From: an uncultured Ilumatobacter sp.
GTDB taxonomy: Bacteria > Actinomycetota > Acidimicrobiia > Acidimicrobiales > Ilumatobacteraceae
Length of the DNA: 13,394 nt
Direction of reading: 5' to 3'
Assembly (NCBI GenBank): GCA_938049325.1
Contig: CALICC010000030.1
Coordinates: forward strand, 1-13,394
Each line of letters begins with the position of its first letter. Position 1 is the stretch's first letter. The notes under the pieces were generated by a model. That model was not told where the DNA came from and made no database searches. It saw only the letters and a list, made by a program, of their open reading frames with translations. Positions 6,573 to 12,490 of the stretch are shown piece after piece. The position numbers were made by a program, and so were the translations under genes.

Positions 6573-7831
6573 CCGACATCGAGCGCTCGACGTTCCGGCG
6601 TCGGTTCTCGTTCATCGTCGCCGGTGGAGCGATCCTCCGACTGGCCTACTTCGCGTTCGTCAAGGCGAACGACGTCGCGGTCGGCGACGAGACGTACTAC
6701 TCCGAGCAGGCGATCGTCCTGATCAACGGCAACGGGTATCAGAATCCGTTCTTTCCGGGTGGTCCGGCGGCGAACCATGCCCCGCTCACCGCAGCGTTCC
6801 TCGCCCCCGTGTCGTGGATCGGTGAACACGCCGTCGCTGCGCAACGACTCGCGATGACACTGCTTGGCATCGCCGTCGTCGCCGGGGTCGGGCTCCTGGC
6901 GCGCCGGTTGTTCGGGCGTCGCGAGGCCTTGATCGCCGCCGCGCTCACATCGGTGTACGGCGCCTTCTGGCTCAACGACGCCGTGCTCATGTCCGAGACC
7001 CTCGCAGCGGGCGCGACCGTGTTGTTCTTCCTCGCCCTGTACAGCTACATCGAGCGGGCGAGTGCTCGCGGCGCCGCGATCATCGGGCTGGTGGTGGGCG
7101 TCGCCGGCCTCGCACGCGCCGAGCTCCTCGTACTGGGCGGCGGAATCACCGCGATCGCACTCGCGCTGGTGCCGGGGCACGGCATTCGTCGGATGGACCC
7201 CACGCGCCTCGTCCATCTCGCGTTGGCGGGTGCCGTTGCCGTCGGCGTCATCGCGCCGTGGATCGTTCGCAACCAGATCCGATTCGAAGAGACCACGCTG
7301 ATCTCCACGCAAGACGGCCTGTCGCTGCTCGGCACGAATTGCCCGGCGGCGTACTCGGGCGACTTCAAAGGCTTCTGGGCGATCGAGTGCACCGAACTCG
7401 TCGACGTTCCCGACGGGCTCGACCAGTCGCAGATCTCGGACCTGTACGAGGCGTATGGTCGGACGTACCTACGCGAACATCTCGACGAACTTCCGGGCGT
7501 GGTCGCTGCCCGGATTGGCCGAGGGCTCAGTGTGTGGCGCGTCGACCAGATGACCTACATCAACGAGGCGGAGGGACGACCGCGGTGGGCGAGCTGGATC
7601 GCGACCGTCCAGTTCTGGGCACTGTTCCCGGTCGCTCTGGTCGGCTTGCGTCGTTGGACCTCGCCGGCGCCGCGTTGGCCGCTGGTCGCCGCAACGGTGT
7701 TCGTCGTGATGTTGATCGCGGCGCTGTACGGCATTCCTCGGTTCCGCGTGTCGGGAGAAGTGTCGTTGGTGTTGCTCGGCACGGTCGGGATCAGTGCGCT
7801 CGTGCCGCGCACGCCGCCGTCGGGCCGCTGA
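6569..7831 (+). CDS. GT-C membrane glycosyltransferase (ArnT/PMT-like, GT39/GT83 type)
   Basis: This 420-residue polytopic membrane protein starts within the previous stop codon (ATGA overlap). After a first membrane segment (about 13-31) comes an outer loop with G-D-E-T-Y-Y (39-44). This matches the acidic catalytic motif of ArnT/PMT-type enzymes, which take a sugar from a polyprenyl-phosphate carrier and pass it to an acceptor outside the membrane. A conserved N-H-A-P-L segment (69-73) and S-E-T-L (142-145) follow. Further membrane helices lie at about 94-112, 120-134, 145-162, 168-187, 190-202, 216-233, 345-360 and 372-390. The segment R-N-Q-I-R-F near 234-239 opens a soluble outer region with two cysteines (258, 274). 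The pairing with a DPM1-like synthase suggests the two work in series. The acceptor (protein, lipid or wall polymer) is unknown. Confidence 0.85.
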   Translation: MTDIERSTFRRRFSFIVAGGAILRLAYFAFVKANDVAVGDETYYSEQAIVLINGNGYQNPFFPGGPAANHAPLTAAFLAPVSWIGEHAVAAQRLAMTLLGIAVVAGVGLLARRLFGRREALIAAALTSVYGAFWLNDAVLMSETLAAGATVLFFLALYSYIERASARGAAIIGLVVGVAGLARAELLVLGGGITAIALALVPGHGIRRMDPTRLVHLALAGAVAVGVIAPWIVRNQIRFEETTLISTQDGLSLLGTNCPAAYSGDFKGFWAIECTELVDVPDGLDQSQISDLYEAYGRTYLREHLDELPGVVAARIGRGLSVWRVDQMTYINEAEGRPRWASWIATVQFWALFPVALVGLRRWTSPAPRWPLVAATVFVVMLIAALYGIPRFRVSGEVSLVLLGTVGISALVPRTPPSGR

Positions 7832-7843
7832 ATTCGACGCGCC

Positions 7844-8848
7844 CTACGACGCTGTGTCGGACGCGACGATCGCCCAGGCAACAGAGTCGCGGGGGTCTTC
7901 GATCGCGAGCTGGAGCGACCAGCCGACCTCGGGTTCGAACGCGTTCCACCGATACCAGCGGAACTCGTCGGCGAGCGCTCCCAGTTGCTCCGGAGGAACC
8001 GGCCATTCGTCGAGCAGGTCACCCAACGCTCCGAGCAACCACCACGCACCGAAGCGTCCGGCCGCAGCGCCCGGCCGTCTGCCGTGAGCTCCGCCGCTCG
8101 CGCCAGCCCACGCGATCCACGCAATCGCGGTGTCGCTCGGGATCTCACAGATGCGTGCCTTGCGTAGGCCGAGCACACCGAGTGCTTCGGCGACCGAACC
8201 GGACACGCACGCCGAGTCGGCGCGCCCGTTGGACGCGGTGAGCCACGGTTCGACGAGCTGGCGTACCGCGAGGTCGACGTCGTCATCGAGTTCCTCAGCG
8301 CCGGGGACGGCCTCGATCGACTCCCAATCGTCGGGGAGGTCGGGTGCAGGAAACTCCGCCTCGTTCTCGTGGTAGGTCGCGACCGAGTACGTCGGTTCCC
8401 AGGGTTGTATCCGAGTCGGGATGTCGAGGACGGGGGCGAGGTCGGGAGTGGCCACGGGTTCGCCGCGAATCGCGCGTTCGTGGGCCACGAACGAGGCGCG
8501 CGGTCCGGGCGTCAGCATGTTTTCGAGGTCGCCCCACGAGTGGTTCTGAGCAGCGACTTCGGTGAGCGGACCAATGGTGAAGCGGCCCGAGAGCCCATCG
8601 GACTCGTCGAGCACGGCTGCCACGAACTCAGCTGGTGCCAGCAACGCGAGGCGATACTCGGCGAGCGTCGCAGCGGGCCACAGCTGGCGACCGGTGTCGA
8701 CGGCGCTGCGCGACCGGTCGCGAAGACGAAGCAGGCCACTCCAATCTCGATCGGAGCAACGGTTGTCGATCATTCGCACCAGGTTGTCGAGATCTGCCGA
8801 GTGGATCAGTGCATCGAGATCTTCGTCAACACCGTGATCGTCGAGCAT
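7844..8848 (-). CDS. Conserved protein of unknown function
   Basis: This 334-residue soluble, acidic protein shows no signal peptide or membrane segment. I do not recognise a characterised family. It has a loose resemblance to actinobacterial proteins I associate with DUF6183, which I cannot confirm. The N-terminal third looks helical (L-D-N-L-V-R-M-I-D then repeats of Leu/Ala helices). The middle (about 135-190) is rich in Pro and acidic residues and may be a linker. The C-terminal part (about 195-334) is Trp-rich, with R-F-G-A-W-W-L-L-G-A-L (265-275), R-W-Y-R-W (297-301), and V-G-W-S-L-Q-L-A-I-E-D-P (308-319). There is no nucleotide-binding or catalytic signature. The ATG at 8848 is preferred; the codon before it is an in-frame GTG. 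It follows the methyltransferase gene by 40 bases and is probably the last gene of a five-gene leftward operon. Confidence 0.8.
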   Translation of the reverse strand: MLDDHGVDEDLDALIHSADLDNLVRMIDNRCSDRDWSGLLRLRDRSRSAVDTGRQLWPAATLAEYRLALLAPAEFVAAVLDESDGLSGRFTIGPLTEVAAQNHSWGDLENMLTPGPRASFVAHERAIRGEPVATPDLAPVLDIPTRIQPWEPTYSVATYHENEAEFPAPDLPDDWESIEAVPGAEELDDDVDLAVRQLVEPWLTASNGRADSACVSGSVAEALGVLGLRKARICEIPSDTAIAWIAWAGASGGAHGRRPGAAAGRFGAWWLLGALGDLLDEWPVPPEQLGALADEFRWYRWNAFEPEVGWSLQLAIEDPRDSVAWAIVASDTAS

Positions 8849-8888
8849 CACGGCAGTGTGTCACGCCCTGGCCGCTACGGCTGGTTGC

Positions 8889-9731
8889 TCACTTCAGCTT
8901 GATGGTGATCCAGCCGTCCATCTCCATCGACTCGACCGGTTCGAGCGGGGAGAGCGCCGCGAGGACGTGATCGTGGCGTCGGGCGAGGATGCCGCTGATG
9001 ACCAGCGCTCCGCCCGGGGCGAGGAGGCGCTTGAGGTCGTCGGCCATCGACACCAGCACGGGAGCGAGGATATTGGCCATGATCAAGTCGTACGAACCGG
9101 TCAGCTGTGCGAGTGGCGTCGTGTCGACGTCGATGCGGCCGATCACGTCGTTCAACTCGGCGTTGCGGAGCGTCGACTCCACAGCGGCGTCGGCGATGTC
9201 GATCGCGCGAATCGTCGGGACGTCGAGTTGTGCGGCGAGCACGGCCAGGGCGCCGGTTCCGCAGCCGACGTCGAGCACGCGCTCGGGGACCGCGCCGGCT
9301 TGCTCGACGTGCGCCGCGAGCATCGCCATCGACGTGCACGTGGTGGGGTGATCGCCGAGGCCGAAGGCGGCGCCCGGGTCGATCACGGTGACGAGCGTGA
9401 CCGCTTCGTCGACATCGACCGGATGGATCGGGGCGGGCACCACGACCTTGCCGGGGGAGTACCACGTCGGCGTGAGGAATGCGGGATCGACCTGGGCGAG
9501 CGCCGTGTCGATCTCGCGGATCTCGCGGGGCCAGTCCGCGTCGAGCGTCGCGATGGCTCGATCGACCGCCGAGGGTTCGCTGCCGACCGACGTCACCAGT
9601 TCGACCTGTCCGTCGCCGAGCGACGTCTCGCTGACGGCCCGAACCCCCCATTGCCACATGCGGTCGGTGACCAGTTCGGCGAGTGCTTCGTCGACGGTCA
9701 CGACGATCGCGAGTTCGACCTGCTCCGGCAC
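8889..9731 (-). CDS. prmA: PrmA-type ribosomal protein L11 methyltransferase
   Basis: This 280-residue class I SAM-dependent methyltransferase is of the PrmA family, which methylates amino groups of ribosomal protein L11. The family's linker signature D-P-G-A-A-F-G-L-G-D-H-P-T-T is at 118-131, the SAM-binding V-L-D-V-G-C-G-T-G at 152-160, and the M-A-N-I-L-A-P block at 218-224, where PrmA proteins carry a conserved N-I-L. An N-terminal substrate-recognition domain of about 90 residues precedes these, as in PrmA. I chose the GTG at 9731, two bases after the preceding gene's stop, because the family-like sequence begins there. The in-frame ATG at 9803 would overlap that gene by 70 bases. There is no clear Shine-Dalgarno, so translation may depend on reinitiation. 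Whether L11 is the true substrate is inferred from the family. Confidence 0.85.
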   Translation of the reverse strand: MPEQVELAIVVTVDEALAELVTDRMWQWGVRAVSETSLGDGQVELVTSVGSEPSAVDRAIATLDADWPREIREIDTALAQVDPAFLTPTWYSPGKVVVPAPIHPVDVDEAVTLVTVIDPGAAFGLGDHPTTCTSMAMLAAHVEQAGAVPERVLDVGCGTGALAVLAAQLDVPTIRAIDIADAAVESTLRNAELNDVIGRIDVDTTPLAQLTGSYDLIMANILAPVLVSMADDLKRLLAPGGALVISGILARRHDHVLAALSPLEPVESMEMDGWITIKLK

Positions 9732-9733
9732 GG

Positions 9734-10540
9734 TCAGACCAGCGGCCAGGGGTAGCGGCGGCCGGTGTCGTCGGTCGGAAAACGGCGTTCTTTCACCATC
9801 CACGCGGCGCGTCCCTGGATGGCGGCGACTTCTTCGTCGTTCAGCAAGGCAGCGACCTCGAGTGGAATGCGTTCGACGAGGCGGTTGGCGCCGGCGATCA
9901 CGTGGGCGGGAAGCTCCTCGTCACCGAACTCCCAGATCACCGTGCGCAACTTGAACTCCGGCGCGAAGCAGAGCCCGTGGTCGATGCCCCACACCGATGC
10001 GGGCTGAGCGTCGCGTTCGGGCACGAGCAAACAGTGGCCACTCTTGCGGTCGGTGTTGTTCGCCAAGATGTCGAGCGCTGCGATGTCACGCAGGCGATCG
10101 TGCAGCTCAGGCATCGACTCGAAGATGGTGAAATAGTGCTCTGCGTGGTTCGCGACGGCGAACCACTGCACCGAGCCTTCACCGTGCGGACCATCGCGCA
10201 AGACGGTTGGTGGGACGACGCCGAGGCCGAGGGATTCGCTGAGGAGATAGGTCGCGACCTCGCGGCGATGGAGGCCCGGCTCGAAATCCCACAGCGGGCG
10301 CTCGCCCTTCATCGGCTTGTAGATCGCCGGGTGCGAACGACCTTCGTGGTGCACGTGCACCAGAAAGGTGGCGTTCGAGCTGTAGGGCATCCGCCCCTCG
10401 ATCTCGATCTCACCACGCAGGAGATGGTCGATCGGGTCGTCGATGTCGTCGACGTGCAGTCGAACGCCGGTCTGCTCCTCTTCGTCGAAGTCGTCCTCCA
10501 CGTCTTCGTCGAGGTCGTCGCGCGCTGCGTCGTCGGTCAC
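9734..10540 (-). CDS. SCO1664-family protein, PI3/PI4-kinase-like fold
   Basis: This 268-residue protein matches the SCO1664-type family found in many actinobacteria, recognised from S-S-N-A-T-F-L (54-60), I-Y-K-P-M-K-G-E-R-P-L-W-D-F (73-86), and V-P-P-T-V-L-R-D-G-P (109-118). The layout recalls PI4-kinase type II and HipA-like kinases: a likely ATP-binding Lys 75 in A-I-Y-K-P, a catalytic-loop-like N-N-T-D-R-K-S-G-H (161-169), and a metal-binding-like G-I-D-H-G (185-189). The first 25 residues are an acidic tail. Kinase activity is not established, and the substrate (protein, lipid or small molecule) is unknown. It starts with GTG at 10540, four bases after the DUF3090 stop. It probably works with its two upstream neighbours. 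Confidence 0.85.
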   Translation of the reverse strand: MTDDAARDDLDEDVEDDFDEEEQTGVRLHVDDIDDPIDHLLRGEIEIEGRMPYSSNATFLVHVHHEGRSHPAIYKPMKGERPLWDFEPGLHRREVATYLLSESLGLGVVPPTVLRDGPHGEGSVQWFAVANHAEHYFTIFESMPELHDRLRDIAALDILANNTDRKSGHCLLVPERDAQPASVWGIDHGLCFAPEFKLRTVIWEFGDEELPAHVIAGANRLVERIPLEVAALLNDEEVAAIQGRAAWMVKERRFPTDDTGRRYPWPLV

Positions 10541-10544
10541 GCGA

Positions 10545-11051
10545 TCAGTTCATCCTCGGGCACGCGTGGCCGTCGGGGTCCATCGGGTTGGCGCACCACG
10601 TGCAGTCGATGCGACCCGATTCGATGACCTGCGCGGCGTGGGCGGTGAACGATGCGGCCTGACCGCGAGTGATGTAGATCCGCACGTGTCCGCGTGCGTC
10701 GTCCTCGACAAGCTCACCGTCTTCGTCGACTTCGCCGACCTCTTCGAGTTGGAGCAGAACTCGATCGTTCGAACGGTCGTAGCCCAAGCCGATCGGCCCG
10801 AGCACGAACACTGGCTCAACGGGCTGCGTCAATTCCATCGCACCACCGATCGCTCGGTCTTCTGCCGGAGGAAGGTCGGAGAGCACCTTGGTGAGGTATT
10901 GCGCGATCGCGGCAGCTTGTTGCTTCTCGCACTTCACCGATACACGCTGGCCATCGGCGCGAATCTGCAAGTAGAAGGTTCGCGCTCCTGGCCGACCTTC
11001 GGTGCCGACCGTGAACTTGTCGACCTCCTCGAACTCGTGAAAGACGGTCAT
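10545..11051 (-). CDS. DUF3090 family protein with C-terminal zinc-ribbon-like motif
   Basis: This 168-residue protein belongs to DUF3090, an actinobacterial family of unknown function. The recognisable parts are F-Y-L-Q-I-R-A-D-G-Q-R-V-S-V-K-C-E-K-Q-Q (26-45), a long acidic middle (R-V-L-L-Q-L-E-E-V-G to about 118), and R-I-Y-I-T-R-G-Q-A (124-132). The C-terminus has C150-x2-C153 followed by G-H-A-C with His 162 and Cys 164, a likely zinc-binding site. The protein ends just after C-P-R-M-N. As I recall the family, it usually runs on a few residues here, so this tail is slightly short. An AAGGA Shine-Dalgarno six bases before the ATG supports the start. It lies 34 bases after the phosphatase gene and four bases before the SCO1664-like gene, so all three are surely co-transcribed. 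Confidence 0.88.
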   Translation of the reverse strand: MTVFHEFEEVDKFTVGTEGRPGARTFYLQIRADGQRVSVKCEKQQAAAIAQYLTKVLSDLPPAEDRAIGGAMELTQPVEPVFVLGPIGLGYDRSNDRVLLQLEEVGEVDEDGELVEDDARGHVRIYITRGQAASFTAHAAQVIESGRIDCTWCANPMDPDGHACPRMN

Positions 11052-11057
11052 CGAGGA

Positions 11058-11062
11058 TCCTT
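11058..11062 (-). promoter_or_regulatory. Shine-Dalgarno for the DUF3090 gene
   Basis: AAGGA, read leftward, lies six bases before the ATG at 11051. It is the clearest ribosome binding site in the window. The leading genes here appear leaderless instead, which fits an internal operon gene needing its own site. Confidence 0.6.
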
Positions 11063-11085
11063 GGCGGTCTGTGCCGCTCGGCGAT

Positions 11086-11766
11086 TCACGACGGATGCAA
11101 CTCGGTCAGAGGGCGACCGGTCGAGTTCACCGCGAGGACGATCGGGCCGCCGCCGTGCCACGTGATGGCGGTGACCGAGGCGGGGCTCACGACGATGCGC
11201 TGAAACAGGTCGATGTGCGTGCCCATGGCGTGAGCGACCGCGGCCTTGATCGTGTCGGCGTGCGAGACGCAGACGATGGTCTGCCCGGGATGTTCTGCTC
11301 GAAGGCGATCGAGCGCCGACACCATGCGCGTCTGCATCTCGGTGAAGCTCTCACCGTTGGGGAATCGAAAGGTCGACGGCGCGCTCTGTACGGTGCGCCA
11401 CTCGGGCAGCTTGTTGAGCTTCTTCAGTTCTTTGCCAGTCCAGTCGCCGAAGTCACATTCGAACAACCCGCGATCGATCTTCGTTTTGAGCCCGAGAGCT
11501 CGCGAGATCGGCGCTGCTGTTTCTTTCGCACGCTCGAGCGGCGATGAGTAGACAGCGGCCACGTTCTTCAGCTCGGAGATACGTGACGCTGCGATCTCAG
11601 CTTGTTCACGGCCGAGATCGGCGAGGTGTAGGCCTTTGGCTCGACCCGGCAACACTTTGCCGGTGGTGGGGGTTTGGCCGTGTCGCACGAGGAGCACGGT
11701 GGTTGCCTGTGGGCCTGCGGCCGACGTCTTCTTGCGGGCCGAGGAGGATGCTGTCGAGTTGGTCAT
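11086..11766 (-). CDS. Histidine phosphatase family protein (MSMEG_4193-like)
   Basis: This 226-residue histidine phosphatase (phosphoglycerate-mutase-like superfamily) carries the catalytic V-R-H-G at 27-30, with the phosphate-binding Arg 28 and His 29. S-S-P-L-E-R-A (74-80) contains Arg 79. An acidic L-F-E-C-D-F-G-D-W (101-109) supplies a likely general acid (Glu 103), and the second catalytic histidine is in V-S-H-A-D (His 169). It matches the MSMEG_4193 subgroup that sits beside DUF3090 and SCO1664 genes. Rv2135c of M. tuberculosis is the neighbour I recall. The first 20 residues are a Ser/Ala/Lys-rich extension before the core. I chose the ATG at 11766. A longer frame to 11955 would overlap the divergent glycosylase gene, and its added sequence is Arg-rich shadow. 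The substrate is unknown. Confidence 0.9.
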   Translation of the reverse strand: MTNSTASSSARKKTSAAGPQATTVLLVRHGQTPTTGKVLPGRAKGLHLADLGREQAEIAASRISELKNVAAVYSSPLERAKETAAPISRALGLKTKIDRGLFECDFGDWTGKELKKLNKLPEWRTVQSAPSTFRFPNGESFTEMQTRMVSALDRLRAEHPGQTIVCVSHADTIKAAVAHAMGTHIDLFQRIVVSPASVTAITWHGGGPIVLAVNSTGRPLTELHPS

Positions 11767-11777
11767 GAGCTCTGTCG

Positions 11778-11783
11778 AATCTA
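11778..11783 (-). promoter_or_regulatory. -10 box for the phosphatase operon
   Basis: TAGATT, read leftward, lies 11 bases before the ATG at 11766, which would leave a leader of only about four or five bases. It overlaps the divergent TACTGT box by two bases (11782-11783). Confidence 0.42.
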
Positions 11784-11787
11784 CTGT
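11782..11787 (+). promoter_or_regulatory. -10 box for the uracil-DNA glycosylase gene
   Basis: TACTGT lies eight bases before the GTG at 11796, the spacing for a leaderless transcript starting at or next to the GTG. Because it overlaps the -10 box of the divergent phosphatase gene, two polymerases could not open both promoters at once. Confidence 0.45.
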
Positions 11788-11795
11788 CCTCTGCT

Positions 11796-12488
11796 GTGGG
11801 TCCGCTCGTCGAGGTCGAACGTGAAATCGTCGAGTGCCGAACCTGCTCACGCCTGGTCGAGTGGCGCGAACGTGTGGCAGTCGAGAAGCGGGCGGCGTAT
11901 CGCGACGAGACGTATTGGGGCCGGCCAATTCCGGGCTTTGGTGACCCTGCGGCACGCATCGTCGTGCTCGGGCTCGCTCCTGCTGCCCACGGAGCCAACC
12001 GGACCGGGCGGATGTTCACCGGCGATCGCAGCGGCGATTGGCTGTTTCGAGCGATGCACCGTGCCGGGCTCGCGAACCAACCCGAGTCGGTGAGCGCCGA
12101 CGACGGCCTGGTGCTGCACGACGCGTGGGTCACGTCGGCCATCAAGTGTGCGCCACCCGACAACAAGCCGTCGACGCAGGAACGCGACGCGTGCGGCGGC
12201 TTCTTGCAACGCGAGCTCGCCGCGCTCGACCAGACGAAAGTCGTCGTGTGTCTCGGCACCTTCGGGTTCGCCGCTGCGCTTCGCCACTTCGGAGTTCGAC
12301 CGAAACCGAAGTTCGGCCACGGCGTGGAAGTTGTGGTGGGAGGGGCCGACTCGGATGATGCTGCGCCGGGGCCGACGCTGATCGGTTGCTTTCACGTGAG
12401 CCAGCTCAACACGTTCACCGGTCGGCTGACCGAAGAGATGCTCGACGCCGTCTTCAGTCGAGCCACCGAACTCGCGGCCGAACGCTGA
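11796..12488 (+). CDS. udgB: Family 5 uracil-DNA glycosylase (UdgB type)
   Basis: This 230-residue DNA repair enzyme removes uracil and some other damaged bases from DNA. Motif A, G-L-A-P-A-A-H-G-A-N-R-T-G (59-71), is the family 5 form. It lacks the catalytic Asp or Asn of other UDG families. Motif B is H-V-S-Q-L-N-T-F-T-G-R-L-T (200-212). Four cysteines (14, 17, 118 and 133) are placed to hold a 4Fe-4S cluster, and F-T-G-D-R-S-G-D-W-L (74-83) and Y-W-G-R-P-I-P-G-F-G-D-P (40-51) are also typical. Length is normal for UdgB. Motif B has Val where most family members, as I recall them, have Pro (H-P-S). The GTG start leaves only 13 residues before the first cysteine, which suits the family. High-GC genomes, prone to cytosine deamination, commonly carry this enzyme. 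Confidence 0.92.
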   Translation: MGPLVEVEREIVECRTCSRLVEWRERVAVEKRAAYRDETYWGRPIPGFGDPAARIVVLGLAPAAHGANRTGRMFTGDRSGDWLFRAMHRAGLANQPESVSADDGLVLHDAWVTSAIKCAPPDNKPSTQERDACGGFLQRELAALDQTKVVVCLGTFGFAAALRHFGVRPKPKFGHGVEVVVGGADSDDAAPGPTLIGCFHVSQLNTFTGRLTEEMLDAVFSRATELAAER

Positions 12489-12490
12489 AC

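Noticed and set aside
7258..8241. A 327-codon plus-strand frame crossing the end of the GT-C gene
   Set aside because: It overlaps the membrane glycosyltransferase out of frame and then the unknown gene antisense. Its very Arg-rich translation is typical of a shifted frame in high-GC DNA.
9732..9803. A longer N-terminus for the PrmA-type gene from the ATG at 9803
   Set aside because: It would overlap the previous gene by 70 bases, and the added residues (R-H-R-P-P-L-P) do not resemble the family. The GTG at 9731 fits the operon spacing.
8856..10627. Two open frames of about 300 codons on the plus strand opposite the methyltransferase and SCO1664-like genes
   Set aside because: They are antisense to two genes with strong family motifs and read as Arg/His/Asp-rich compositional shadow with no recognisable domain.
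11767..11955. A longer N-terminus for the histidine phosphatase
   Set aside because: The extra 63 residues are Arg/Pro-rich and antisense to conserved glycosylase residues, and the -10 box at 11778 would lie inside the gene.
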